This document shows positions 37,330-53,150 of a stretch of DNA of 64,000 nucleotides, one piece after another (the stretch's first letter is position 1; each line of letters starts with the position of its first letter). The translations under genes and the position numbers were made by a program. The notes beneath the pieces were generated by a model that was not told the DNA's origin, made no database searches, and saw nothing but the letters and a program-made list of their open reading frames with translations. The stretch comes from Ulva prolifera (lineage: Eukaryota > Chlorophyta > Ulvophyceae > Ulvales > Ulvaceae), in contig CM041201.1 in NCBI GenBank assembly GCA_023078555.1, forward strand, positions 6,889,172 to 6,953,171, written 5' to 3'.

Positions 37330-38038
37330 TCAACGACAAGGAACATGGTACATCACATCAAGTCCTATGCCTCACCAAATGCCGTGATCGACATCTGTTT
37401 GGGTCGCTTGCACGTCGCATCCAAGCGACGATGCTTATCAGTCCGCAGGACATGGTCACCTGGCAGCGGCTGAGTTTGTCGCATGTTGCATTGTTGTCCG
37501 CTGCTTCCTCGCAACTGCGCATCACCCGCACTCGGCCCTTTGTGAGCGACGCATGCATTCTTCGGTCCGCCGGTTCGCTAGGCCGTGCTCAGGACGTTTG
37601 CACATACTGTTTCACTTAGCCGACCCTTCTTCGATTTCATACCTGAGGCGTGAGCAACTTGTAGAACTTCCGCCGACATGCGCTCAAAACAGCCCAGCAC
37701 GGGATGCAATGACGAAGGCGTGGCAAGGTCTGTTAACACGTTTCGGCCGATTTCGGCGAATGCGTGAAACTCGTCGCGCGGCCTGCTTCCTGTTCTCCTC
37801 TGGGACTGCATGCAAACGCGGGTCCTCAGCAGGTGGGAATAGATGCGTCGAGTTGCAGAAGTATAATTGACAGGGGTGCATGAGCCGGTGCAGGAAAGTA
37901 GAACGAATTCCAGCTGCGCCGCGGAACGAAAGACTGTGCGCCGAAAAACGATAGGCTTTGTCGATCGGCATTCGCGAGTCTCTAATTTTCTAAATAGCAT
38001 TCTGGTGCTACCTGGGCATCCGCGTCTGCTTGAACGCG
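37330..38038. other. Intergenic region, calpain to LAMMER kinase
   Basis: Contains only overlapping open frames without recognisable content, including a 180-codon minus-strand frame (37578-38120) that looks like a chance frame in GC-rich promoter DNA. It presumably holds the kinase promoter. Confidence 0.35.
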
Positions 38039-40700
38039 ATGGAACGGGACGAACGGAAGCGCCTTCTGCCGGCCCGGTCACCGGACTACATACATCGAAG
38101 TGGCCCAAAGAAGAAGCCACGAACGTGCAGTGAGTATGCGGTACGACGACGTGATATGTGCTAAGCGTGGGCTGTCACATGTGTAAAGATTGCAGCGCCG
38201 GTACACTGGTGAACGCATGTATCAGCAAGCAAGTGCATTGTGAAGGCTCTACTGCAATCGGTTGATGTCGTATCGTGCATTACGTGCATGAATGATGGCG
38301 CCACCGAGCAGTGCATTTGCGTTCGCAATGGATGTGAAAACGCGGTCGCCTCTTGTGGAGCCCAGTGTATGGCTTGTTGCAGGATAATAAAGGCAGCCAG
38401 CAGGGGGATCGATACGGGGTCCCGAAGCCTGTCGATCTGTATGCTTACAAGTTCCTTGATCGCGACTCGCCCAACCCACCTCGCTCCAAATCGAAGGTGC
38501 TTTGCCAGATTCTGCGTGCGAGATCTAAGCTTCTCCCATCCTTTAAACGGCGGCGACAGTACACAGCACTGCTTGCTGTGTGGATGACAAGTATGTGTCG
38601 ATGCAGGATGGCCACTTCCGCTTTGTCAATGGTGATAATATTGGCTCTCGTTGTACGCCACCTTTTGCCTTAGTCTGCTCCACTTCTTTTGATTTGATTG
38701 ATCGCCCTTCTGCCATATCGGCAACTGCCTACCTCATGACGAGTGGACTGATCTGATGTATGGTTTGTAGACAAGATACTCAGCTTGATGGGGGAGGGCA
38801 CATTTGGAAGGGTGTTAGAGTGCTGGGATCGACATGTCCGTGCTATTGTCGCCATCAAGGTCATCCGAAGTGTGCCAAAATACCGTGATGCTGCCATGAT
38901 CGAGGTGAGCTGCTGGTGGCCCGATGCATCATAGCAGCTACCCCAAGGGTGGAGCTCACAGTCTGACTTTGCATGCACTCAATGACAGCTTTGCTGACGA
39001 TTTGGCCATTCTTGTGCAGCTGGAGGTGCTCAATACAATCACCAAGAATGATGCGGATTCGCGCCATTGCTGCATCCACCTGCAGCATTGGTTCGACTAC
39101 CGTGGCCATGTTTGCATCGTTTTCGAGAAGCTGGGTATATCTCTGTACGATTTCATGCATAGGAATGCCTTTCGGCCATTTCCGCTTGATGTCGTCCAGC
39201 ACATAGCACGCCAGATGCTACATGCCATTGTATTCCTGCATTCTTTGAACATCGTTCACACAGATCTGAAGCCGGAGAACATTTTATTGAAGTCGTCAGA
39301 ATACGTGAAGATTGACAAAGGCAAGTCCAGCCGGTTTGGGGGCCGTGTCCCGATAAATCCTGACGTTCGTGTGATTGACTTTGGCAGCGCCACATTCAAT
39401 GATGACCGCCACTCCACCGTCGTGTCAACTCGGCACTACAGGGCGCCGGAGGTGTGACACAAATTTGCGTGCCAAAGCATGCCGTGATTGCTGGTCCCTG
39501 TTGCATAAAGAACAGATGAAAACATGCACATGGCCCTTGCAGGTAATTCTTGGGTTGGGGTGGAGTTTTGAGTGTGACATCTGGTCGGCTGGCTGTATTA
39601 TTGTGGAGCTGATCACTGGGCGTGCGCTTTTCCAGACGCATGAAAATTTGGAACATTTGGCTATGATGGAGAAGGTTCTTGACAAGATCCCCAGTGACAT
39701 GGCAAGCAGGTCTTCCACAGATGCACGGAAATACTTTGCAGGGGATGACAGCTTGTGCTGGTATCCCACAGCTAGCAGGAAGAGCATCAAGGCTGTGCAG
39801 CAGCTCACAAGTCTTAGGAGGCTGTTGAGGCTCGAGGCAGACTCGTCTGCAGCATCGCATCTGGATTCATTGCACAGCCTCCTACGTGAGATGCTCACGT
39901 ACCACCCGCACCGAAGGCGAACAGCGCATGACTGCCTCACACATGATTTTTTCAAAGAAAATATCCGTAGCTTGTTGCCCCGGGAAAATGATGAAGATGC
40001 CGCAGATGATGAGCGCCAACACGGTGCAGTTGAACATGAGGTCCTGCCGACCCAAAAGCGAACAAATGCTGTGTCTCAGGGATCCCGTGAGAGAGGGGAA
40101 GCCCGTCCAAGGCACCTTCAAAATGGTGATGCCGCAGGCGGCGAGCAGGACCCTGCAGATGATGGGCCGCCGCATTGTCCGCACAAAACTCGAAGTTCAT
40201 GGGAAGCAGATCCAGTGCCTATTCATAACGTTTCAGCTACGGCAGTTGCGCCAATGATGACCACCAGAAGACGAGCAGCTGCACAGGCATGCAAACCTAG
40301 CATGCCTGAAAGCTCTGACCGTGCACGAAACGGTTGTTCTACGATACCGTCTGAAGCTGAAGGCGCAGTGCTGGCCTCAGGGCCAGACCCAGACATCAGT
40401 ACAGTGGTTATGGTGCCTAAGAGTAGGGCGTCAGGGGCATTGGTGCCCTCTGTTGCAACCAAAGAAAACGGGATGTCCAGGAGGGATCAAGAAGTAGACT
40501 TCGATGCTGCTGGGGCAAAACCTGTGCTCAGAGATTTCGGACAAAAAGGCCACTTGTTAGAGGGGGGAGACGGGATTGTGCTGGTGGATTCAGAGCCGTC
40601 GAAAGCAGAAACTGTGCCTCTCAACATTGAGGAGGATGCGCACACGTCTGATCAGGCAGAGAATGTTAGATGGGCACATATTTCGTACGCTGGGGTCTAG
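38039..40700 (+). CDS. LAMMER/CLK-family dual-specificity kinase with long C-terminal tail
   Basis: CLK/AFC-type kinase; relatives phosphorylate SR splicing factors in the nucleus. The first exon starts at ATG 38039 (MERDERKRLL, then GPKKKPR, a basic NLS-like run). After an unresolved middle junction, exons ending 38649, then 38771-38904, 39020-39451 and 39543-40700 join in phase. Motifs: [51 protein letters not shown] and the diagnostic EHLAMMEKVL. The kinase domain ends near FFKENIRSL (about 39,970). About 240 more residues follow: acidic, then basic and Ser/Pro-rich, with no domain I recognise. Most CLKs end soon after the kinase domain. A TGTAA lies at 40730. Kinase class is firm; exon 2 is uncertain. 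Confidence 0.92.
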
Positions 40701-40729
40701 CATGTGTCCGAATGCGAAATGGAGTGACG

Positions 40730-40734
40730 TGTAA
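40730..40734 (+). promoter_or_regulatory. Putative poly(A) signal TGTAA of the LAMMER kinase
   Basis: TGTAA lies 30 bases after the kinase stop codon. Confidence 0.5.
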
Positions 40735-40739
40735 ACTGT

Positions 40740-41578
40740 TTTGTGACGTCGTCTTGTACATGGTGTGCGCAAGTGCTTCTGAAAATGTGGTCGTCTTGTG
40801 TTGCGGCCCACACATGTGAATCGATTCCACCATGATGACAAGGGAATGTAATCTACTGCGCTGTGTACTTGTGGCTGCAAGATATCCTGTGTCATGCTAT
40901 AGGCAATCCGTCATGCGACACTAACGACCCCTCAGTGCTGAAATATGCCGGACACTCGATGCTCCCCCCCCCCCCCCCCCCCCCCTTTCCGTGTCTAGGA
41001 ACTTGCTGTGGAAGATGTTTGACCTCATGGTTTGCGTGGTGTGCTTTGATCAGGACCTATCCTGTAGAACAAGTGATTTGATCCTGAATTCAATGGACGC
41101 AGCATCAGGTGTATCGTCGGACCGTTACCCTTGGAAGTGGGAAGCATCGCTGCATATGCATGTTGGAAAATTTCGGATGGAAATCTATGCAATGTGCGTC
41201 AGCAGGCGAAAGCTGGCAGCTCGTAGATGTGCGACCTATACGCTAGGCTTAGATTTAAAGTCACTGCGGACCTGCACCTGACTTGTCGATGCATCATGCA
41301 CTGCATGTGCCTAGTCAATGCCGCGTCCGCGGCAAGCGCTTTGCTGGGAAGCGCACAGCTCGAAGCTACCAGCAACTCTGAGAAGCTGATTTCATTCGTG
41401 ACATGCCAACTATACTTCTTTATACTTCGTCGGGGAGGGGACCATTTGCGCGGGCTTCGAAGTTGTCCCCGCGCACACCTTGCGGACTGTTTCCATGCTT
41501 GTTGCAAGGTAGTTCTTGCTCACAGCTTCGGGTATTCCTGTGGGAAGAGCGTCGTACTTGTATCTCGCGTTGTGGTAG
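40740..41578. other. Intergenic region
   Basis: No gene recognised. It holds the kinase 3' flank, the poly-C tract at 40964-40985 and the presumed promoter of the 2H-phosphoesterase-like gene. Confidence 0.4.
40964..40985. repeat. Poly-C homopolymer, 22 bases
   Basis: An uninterrupted run of 22 C in intergenic DNA, directly readable. Its true length may differ because such runs are hard to sequence. Confidence 0.9.
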
Positions 41579-43338
41579 ATGAAGGCTCTCAGCGGAGGAG
41601 CTTGGAGATCGGGGATGCTCTTCCTTGCAGCCATCACAGTGGCGTGCGCGCCCCAGCTATCCCATGCAAATAAATCAATGGATCGTAGCGATGGCTTGTG
41701 GAGCTCTCTGATAGCTGTTGCTCAAACTGTTATCGCCGCGAGTGAGAGCTCCGCTGTTGCCAACACAGACCTTCGGTGGCATCCCGGTGGTTTTGAAGAT
41801 TGCCCGTCTTCTCTGGTGATTACACATAAAGTCTAATATATGGCGTCTGTGTAGAGGTAGTGTGTATATTGTGTGGCAGAAGCGCCGTGTGGACAAATCT
41901 GACCAGAAGTCATGCCAGCCCAAAGTTGAAGGGTTTCAAGGCACCAGCGCCATATGCGTCAACGAAGACGCAGTTCCAACTTCAAAGGTTAGTTATAGCT
42001 GATTCCATGCACAATTTACGCTGATGTTCTGCACACGATGGATCATCATAGGTAGTGTTAAATTTTGGCGTGAGCGTGCAGGAATCCACTCCCGAGCAGT
42101 CAACTGCTTCCACTTTGGAGGCAGCTCAAAAACTGAAAGATTCATATGAGCAGATGAAACAAAAGTTCGTAGCGGAAGGCCTGGACGTGGTATGGCAGCG
42201 TGTGACTGTGATAGGCTTGTGCATGGTGGACATGCGGCGCTGAGCTTCATCACTTAACAGGTCAATTGTTCCAGGAGTCCGTCTCTAAATCCCGGATGTA
42301 CTTCTCTGGGCTAGAGCCTGAAGACGTCACCAGCTCACCTGGGTCACGAGTTGTAGCTCCAAAACGCTATGCAGACGATTGGCCGGGTGGCCCTCTCGCA
42401 GCCAATGGGGTCCGCTTGATTGTGTTGCCACTGGATTCTGATCTAAAAGTCAGCTCTGCAGCCGAGTCTGTGACGCGAGATGTCTTGAAGCAGTTGTCTT
42501 TCATCAAGGATGTGTTCAGAAACGTCAGATCGGGATATCACGTGACATTGTATCACACATCGAAGATGATGTATCCATGCCCTGATGCCACTCATCCAAC
42601 AGGGGGTGTTGACAGCTCCACCCCCCCACATGAACGACCTGGGCCCACGAAGGCATGCAGCTTCCTTCTAGTCAAGCCTCCGCGCATGTCAAGCTTCCGC
42701 GCGAATTTGCTTACCACACTGCAGAAATGTGCATTGACCATTTGCTGGTGAAGCTGGGCTTGCATCCGCAGCAGTTCTATAACGTACTTGGTGCCAGGTT
42801 TGAGTACGTGTTGTCCACAGTCATAGATGATCTAGTAGACCGCATTGACGCCATGGTCGACTTTCAGGAAATTCTGGAGCGGGAGCTTCAGATATGCAAG
42901 GATGCTGCATCAGGTTGTGGCTGCATTAGCCTAGAATTTGAACGGGTTGTGTTCACAGAAACCGGGACGCTTCTTCTCACATGGACCGACTCAACTGGGA
43001 ACATTGAACGGCTCAGGGCTGGGTTCCGCACACACTTTCCAGGTTTGCACCACTCCTATAAAGTGCATTGATGATAAGTAGCTACCTATGTTGTCACTGT
43101 GGCCAATGTTGCAGGCGCACAACGGATCCCGCAGAGCAACATTATTCATGTGAGCCTGCTGCGTGTATTGTGTGTCCAAGAATTGGACGTGTACATCAGG
43201 CAAAAAATCGATTCTGTGTGTTCAAAGTGGACAACTCGTCTCGCGGGAACCACGTGGGAACCGGACACGCTGATGCATGTCTGTGAGGAGTGCTTCAGCA
43301 CTATAGAGGGGGAACACCACCGGTACATGATTCAATAG
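41579..43338 (+). CDS. 2H-phosphoesterase-like protein with signal peptide
   Basis: Six-exon model, all in phase: 41579-41830, 41880-41987, 42052-42189, 42275-42652, 42772-43042 and 43115-43338, giving 456 residues. It begins with a classical signal peptide (MKALSGGAWRSGMLFLAAIT then SHA), suggesting entry to the secretory pathway. Two H-x-T/S motifs, GYHVTLYHTS and NIIHVSLLRVL, are placed like the paired active-site motifs of the 2H phosphoesterase superfamily (cyclic phosphodiesterases, LigT-like). FTETGTLLLTWTD lies between them. The 42653-42771 intron is ambiguous: an AAG|GC donor or a GT donor (CTA|GTCAAG) both keep the phase. The substrate is unknown. The superfamily assignment rests on motif spacing only; I cannot name an orthologue. 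Confidence 0.62.
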
Positions 43339-43485
43339 CGCCTAGTGGCGGTTCGTGGTTATTGTGTCGATTGTGCCTGTACCATCGATCGTGCCTCAAT
43401 CTCGAAACAAATGTACATCAGCTGCTGCTGTGGACGTGTCCCTTTTACATGCGTTGTGTATCCGATCCATGTAAGCACGTGATGC

Positions 43486-46892
<3,407 letters not shown>

Positions 46893-48472
46893 AGTACTCC
46901 AACTTATTAGCCTATGACTGTCAAGGCGAATGTGGCATCATTGGCTGAACACGGAGTCTCTCAGGCCTGCACGTCGGTACAAAATTGCCACTGGCCATTG
47001 AAGAACATGTGGTTACTAGCTCAGATCGAGTCGAAATCCCCTCATCTGGTAAACGAGTCAAAACTCACGACATTCTTTCGCGGATCTCTGCCATCAATTG
47101 TCCGCTTCACGCACGGCCATCATGTCCGCCAGCTGCTTCGTGAGGCCCTTTCGCCACTCCTTCCAGCTGTGCAGGCCCCTGCAGGCCACGGCTGCTTCCG
47201 GGATGCTTGGGAGTGGCCGCCCCTCGCGATGCAGAACACTACACATCCGCAGACGTGAGCGATGCGATCAGATAGACAGGCAGGGACAAGAGAGACGGCC
47301 AATCGCAACAGAACAATCCGTTAAATGCGCATAGGTCAGAAGCAATCGGTCGGAAAACTTGCGCAAAACGGCAGTCCCCATGTCTGGCACCGCAAAGGGC
47401 ACAGGTCCAACTGCCGCATGCTGATGTGTGCACTGTGGTGCTGAGTAGAATGCATGGGGCCCTGATGAACGTAAGAGTAGCCTCCTGCTGGCGGTGCTGT
47501 GCTTGGGGCGGGGAGATGGCTGGGCCGCAGGGAACCATGGGAGCTGCGTAGCAAGGTGACAGCTCTGATGCGGCCTCGCAGAATTCAGGCCAAGCTGGCT
47601 GACAGGGAATGCACTGCTCCTTCCTGACGAACGATGATGGCACTGTGACGATGGCAGAGTTAACCGCCTGCATACTGTGTGGCCGGAGGATGTTGCCTGT
47701 GGCTGATACCGTCAACACAGCCTGGTGGCCGGGGGGGGGGGGGGGGGGGGGGGGGGCTGCGTGCGGGACGGGCTCGCCGCTGAGGCCAAGTAGCATACAA
47801 GCGGGGGGTGCTGCTTGGCTGGGACACTCAAGTCGGGCAAACGGCTTGTCGGCCTAGCTCTAGGATGAATGCGCCAGCATGGACCGGGGCAGCTAGTCCA
47901 CAACACGTCCGCAAAAGCGCGGTGTGTGTATCGAAGTATTCATGCGGGCAGGATACAATATTGGCTGTGCCTGATGATTTGCTGTCGCCACTATGCATTG
48001 CCACTGACACGTTTATGATGTAGATGAGGTCGACTGGCTGTTGATGTGGCCAGTGCGTATCCAAGGAAACCGGCACCGGCAAGTCAGTGTATAGCGTTGA
48101 GAATGAACGTCGGCTCAACATCACCTTCATCCATTGGTTCCTCGAAGAGTGCTCTACACATGACCGCGGTGACATATTGACATCTATCACAAGAGCACGG
48201 ACCTAGACTATCTCAGCGATACACACACGATGGATGGTTCATCCGTAATACTGCAAACTTGTGCCTACAGGTGCGACGCCAGTTTGTCGCGTGACCAGCG
48301 TCTGTGCAGCTGTGGTCACGATAAACCGGTCAGGCACTGAACCACTGTGCCCAGATCCACGCGGACATGCAGTCAGTGACATGTACAGGAGCCTCCCTTC
48401 AAGTATGTTGATCATTTGCTTCTGACGCGGGGCTTGCCAGATCAGTGAAAGCGTTCGGGGTACGCCATAGCC
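46893..48472. other. Region with no assigned gene
   Basis: Holds the upstream region of the TraB-like gene, a poly-G tract (47731-47756), and some open minus-strand frames (47239-47796, 47828-48190) that I could not connect to any family. It may contain an unrecognised small gene. Confidence 0.3.
47731..47756. repeat. Poly-G homopolymer, 26 bases
   Basis: An uninterrupted run of 26 G, directly visible. It could form a G-quadruplex; length is subject to sequencing error. Confidence 0.9.
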
Positions 48473-50386
48473 ATGTTGACACACTGCAGGGCCTCGCAAT
48501 GCCAGTGGCGAAATGTGCACCACGCACGACTATCGCTATCAGCACCGGCATGTTTCACACATCGTCCTGTGTCAGTGGCTGCCAAGGCGTCTATAAAGGA
48601 GTACGAGGCGCTCGCTGCCACGCCGGTGCGATGCATGGCCGTGCCATCCGCACGACAAAGCCCATGCTCCTCGCGCAACTCGCAAAATAAGTTTTGCGTG
48701 GATGTTCTCACAGTTTGATGGCTACTTTGTCACAGTCGCGGCAAGTTGTGGCCACCCGTGGCTGACTTGGCTTGTTCTTCATCCTGTCGAAAGACTGGCA
48801 AGCCACGGCAATTCCAGTCGCAAATGCTGCCATAATGTTTTCCCAATGTGCTCTGGACCCGAACTTCACCTCAACACGTGATACAATGCGTTTCTCTAGG
48901 CAGGCAACAATCTGCCGCTCTGCTCCTCTGCACATACTCCGTCCTGCATATCATCGGCAACACCCAAAAATTGTACCCACCGCAGCCCCAACTGTGTCTG
49001 CTTGAGTCCTGTTTCAATGCACTTTGCGACAATGAGCGTTCAAGCCTAGTTCTGGTTCGCATGCATGCATCGAATGCACACGCTTGGCAATAGATCCAGC
49101 CACTTTTCATGAATGTACGTATGCTGGTTACATAGGCAGAGCCGATTTGTTGGCTTTGACCTGACGACCAGGACCTGAATTTGCACAGAAAACCAAGTGA
49201 TGTCATGACCTACACCTGCTTTGGGCAGGTACAACGTGTGAGCAGCGGGGAGGAGACAGCTCTCACATCACTGTGGAGCGATGATGAGATGTGCACGGTG
49301 GTATTTGCACGATCCTTTGGCTGCCCCTTCTGCCAGTATGTCTCTTGATGCTGACCCAGGTTGCTGCACAAACTCATTGCTGTTTCAAAGTGGTCTGAAG
49401 TTTGTCCTGACACATGGCATCGAATATGAGCTCTGCACTGTGGACCACAAAAAATCACATCTCGACATCTTCATGATCATGTGCGCCCCAATCGAGAGGT
49501 GTTAGCAACGCGAAAAGGTGATAGTTCAGGACATCCGCTCAATTCCAAGTGCATGCACAATTCTGGTTGTGATTGCCAATTGCACTGAAAGCAAAGGCCG
49601 CTGCGGCTACCTGCACATGAAGCATGCATATACATACATACTGAATTACCAGTGCATAGGATTCGCGCACACCATCTTCTGCGCTGATGGTCGTGGCATT
49701 GAGTTGAAGTTCTGATGCAAGTCTGGGCGATGCTGCAGGGAGATGGCAAGGCAGCTCAGCAGAGACTACCTTTCGAGTCTGAAGGAGCAAGACTGCAAGC
49801 TATTCCTTGTTTCTATTGGTACAACCGATACAGGCAAGAAATTCGCCGCAAAGACCAACTTTCCAGAGGACCTCCTGTTTGCTGATCCTGAAAATGCGGC
49901 TTATGACGCTCTGAATCTCCGTAAGGGCTTCCTGGTCACTTACATATCCCCAATGACACCCATAGCCATTGCAACACGTGCTTTGCGCTCTGGCCTGAAG
50001 GACCTTGGAGATGTGCTGCAGGACTGGACCCCCTAGTGCGTCCACAGAGCCCATGTCATTGAGCGCTGTCCTGTCCTATGCATGTGTCCGCAGCAAGTAG
50101 TAAGCTGAAAATGAAAGGAGGCCATGTCATTACGCCCAATGTTGTGAAGTCGCGTAAGCTATGCATGTGATCGCTGTGGCATGGAGCTTTTGCAGTTTAC
50201 ATTGCTGAGTGTCTGTGTACATGCAGCCAACCGCCGAAGGGTCTTGAGCAAGCATCCATCCAGGGAGGAACATTTGTGTTTCAAGGGAAGGAGTGTGTGT
50301 GGAGTCACTACGATCCAGCCACAGCGGCCCATGCGAACTTTGATGATGTGCTGGAGCAAGTGCGGACGGCATCGGTTCGTGCATGA
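48473..50386 (+). CDS. PRXL2/AhpC-TSA-like thioredoxin-fold protein, plastid-type
   Basis: Predicted thiol redox protein of the peroxiredoxin-like 2 (AhpC/TSA antioxidant) group. Four phase-consistent exons: 48473-48625, 49229-49335, 49739-50035 and 50227-50386; 238 resid. The first exon looks like a chloroplast transit peptide (Ser/Ala/Arg-rich, no acidic residues before ASIKEYE) and ends at a GTGCGA donor. The active-site segment TVVFARSFGCPFCQ keeps a CPxC pair, followed by EMARQLSRDYLSSL and LFLVSIGTTDTGKKFA. The last exon has the family ending QASIQGGTFVFQGKE, then FDDVLEQV. Plant homologues of this group are plastid-located. The first exon is the least certain; the remaining three are firm. 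Confidence 0.85.
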
Positions 50387-51346
50387 TTACAATAATTCGC
50401 CATACATTGCTACAGGGAATATCGCGTCATCCGTTGGACCCCAAGCAGCGTTCAGGCTTTCCTTTATAAAGCTATTCCGCCAAATGGAAGGTTGAGTGAA
50501 GAGAGCAGATTCGCAACTCCGTCAGCGGAAATAGATGCTGCCGTTTTAGCCATTTCCTAAAAAATATCTGGTTTATGAAGCACAGGGCAAGATCTGAAGA
50601 CCCTCACGGGTGCAATGCTTCACACTAGCGCGCATATCATGACCGGTGCTTCAGGGACATCATGAATCTCTCCACGAATTTTTTAATCCGCAGATTTGCA
50701 TGTAACGAACACGCTATCCGCTGTTGCTAACCTGTGCAAGATTGCCACGGCAGATACTCCAGGCAGAGGCAACTCAAGCGGCACAGTACTGCTGCGGCTG
50801 ACAGGAGGTGACTCTCTACCCAGCAAATTATGCCCGGAAGCTGGACAGATGCGCTTTCCCTGAGGCTTTGACATGTTCATACTGTGACAGTGTCAACACA
50901 GACACTGTGGAAGTGTTGGGCATGACAGACATGCGCCTCGACACCGACTGAGTCACGTGCACATGCTGCCCAGTGCTCGAGATGAACATCGCAGGAGACG
51001 ATGAGACATTAGCCATGATTAAGTCGTGCTGCAAAGCTTGGATTTGCCTGCGTGTCTTGGTCGCAAATTTCATGTACCAGCGCCCGCAGCTTGTGGCTGT
51101 AACAGGGCCGAGGCGTGCGACACTTCCACGCCCCATAGATTGCACACGTGTTGTCGCCGCTGCTGGACAAGCGATCAGCTGTGTGCGGACAGCTTGCACA
51201 CACTCAATAGTAAATCACAGAGCCACATTTTCAATTGCCTACCGGAGAGCGTGAATCCAAGAAGCACTAGGTTCAACTTGCAACTCACTGCTTGAATTTT
51301 GCCACTACTTCGGTGTGACCTTCAGGGCGACATAATCAACGCCAGT
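50387..51346. other. Intergenic region
   Basis: No gene recognised. A plus-strand open stretch near 50703-50862 has a coding-like composition (VTNTLSAVANLCKIATADT) but no identifiable family or start. The rest is presumed promoter of the lumenal protein gene. Confidence 0.3.
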
Positions 51347-53150
51347 ATGAGCATAGCCATGTCACCTGGTCTCACATCTGCGAAGCCCAGGGCATCTGTG
51401 CGTGCGGTAGGGTGCTGCGCCGCACCCCGGGCCCAGTCTCAGCCATTGAACGCGATCGTGCGGGGCACTGTGACCGTCGGAGCGGCAATTGCTTTGGCAG
51501 CTGCGCCTGCTTTTGCAGATCTCAACAAATTCGAGGCTGCTACTGGAGGTATCGTTCCCTTCAGCCGTATGTGTCAAACTTGCCAGGTTGTTTCAGAATC
51601 AATACCGCCTTCAAATGTGCAGGTGAGTTTGGCATGGGCACGGCGGGGCAATACGGAGAGGCAGACCTGAAGGACAGAGACTTTTCTAATCAGGTGAATA
51701 TGCGACATATTCTTCGCAGAGCTCGTCTTGCTGGCCTCGATGCGCAATCATGTTCCGTAGACATACCGCGCGCGCGTATGTACTCTGCGCAATGGACCGG
51801 CTGAAGGCCCTGAATGTCCTGGCACAGGAATCGGGTTGTATAGGTCTGGAAGCTTTCACACGATCAGCGGTGGCTTTGCTGGATCATTGCAGTGGACTGT
51901 GACAAGGGCAGCTTGCCTGGTCCCATGTGGTCGTCCATCTTGAATGCACCCTGTTGCCACCTCGACCGTACCGACCTTTGCATGAATGTTTTGCGCAGGT
52001 ATTGCATTTGTGTACATGCTGATTCCGAAAAGGTTAGCATTCATGCATGTGCCACGGGCGTGCCCATGATCTGCATGGAACGCCTGTGGCTGTATAGCTC
52101 GTACACTTGGGAGATGCAAGTGCATTGAAAAAGGCCGTATGATCACAGGACCTTAGGAGATCAAACTTCACCTCTGCGGACTGCCGCCGCTGCAAGTTCA
52201 GGGGCTCTAAGTTGAACGGTGCGGCTTGCGGCCCACCTGCCAAGTGCAATACGTAGTCATATGATTCACCAAAACTACACTCGATGTCAATGGTTTGCTT
52301 GTAGCATGAGTTAAGATTTGTACAGGTGCTTATCTCATCAAGACAGTGACGTATCAGGTACAGATCTGAACTGCTTCACTGTTTGATGCCAGATGCGACC
52401 TTCTGAGGTCAGCAAACAGTCTGATCAACGATGTTGACCCTGCATCGTGTTGCATTCGAGTCGTGGCTATCATGGCGCTTGCATGCAAAGCTTGGTGCAT
52501 GCTGCCAAAGTTCATTACAGCAGTCACATCTCTGCAGATGGAACAGGCATCCCTCCAAAGCGCGACGACTTGCAATATTGGCATTTCATCAGACTGTGGC
52601 GTGCAGGCTGATTTCACTGACGCAGACGTGTCAGATGTACTGTGGGACCGTGCAGTCATTAATGAGGCCATCCTTCGCAATGCCATCCTTCAGCGTACTG
52701 TGTTCACATCGTCAGATCTCGGAGGGGCAGACATTTATGGTGGGTCTTGTTTTGACTGGCCTGCTACGCGACCCTAGCCAGGTGCTGTTCGCCTGTAGCA
52801 CGAGTTCTTCTGTTGATGTTTTTCATCCCTGTAGGTGCTGACTTTACGAATGCCCTTGTGGATCGTACACAGCAGCTCAAGTTGTGCAAGTATGCTGACG
52901 GCACCAACACAGTCACCGGTGTTTCTACCAGAAAGTCTCTAGGCTGCAACAGCAGACGCGCATTCAAGGCATGGACCCCACTTACTCAAATGCGCACTAT
53001 GACCATGTCTGATGCAACTATGGCCCATGGACTGTCGTTTACGAGCAGCTGTGCATTTAGGCTGCATCACCCAGTAGCCTGGACGGACCCCAGGTCAACG
53101 AGGAGGACAAAGAAGCATTCAAAAAGTCTATGCCAACATACCGCCAATAG
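51347..53150 (+). CDS. Thylakoid-lumen pentapeptide-repeat protein
   Basis: Chloroplast lumen protein of the TL15/TL17 pentapeptide-repeat type. The start at 51347 gives a bipartite signal: a Ser/Ala/Arg-rich transit part, then a hydrophobic thylakoid signal ending AAAPAFA before DLNKFEAATGG. In-phase exons: 51347-51548, 51623-51693, 52149-52218, one unresolved exon near 52.5 kb, 52607-52739, 52835-52968 and 53061-53150. Repeats are visible as DLRRSNFTSADC, ADFTDADVSDVLWDRAV, NEAILRNAILQRTVF, SSDLGGADIYG and ADFTNALVDRT. The ending STRKSLGCNSRRAFK then GPQVNEEDKEAFKKSMPTYR matches plant and cyanobacterial relatives. The last intron (52969-53060) appears to use a GC donor (AAG|GCATGG); no GT site gives the conserved C-terminus. 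Role unknown. Confidence 0.87.

Noticed and set aside
37578-38120. 180-codon minus-strand frame upstream of the LAMMER kinase
   Set aside because: No recognisable content or splice context. It overlaps the kinase first exon and promoter in GC-rich DNA, where chance frames are common.
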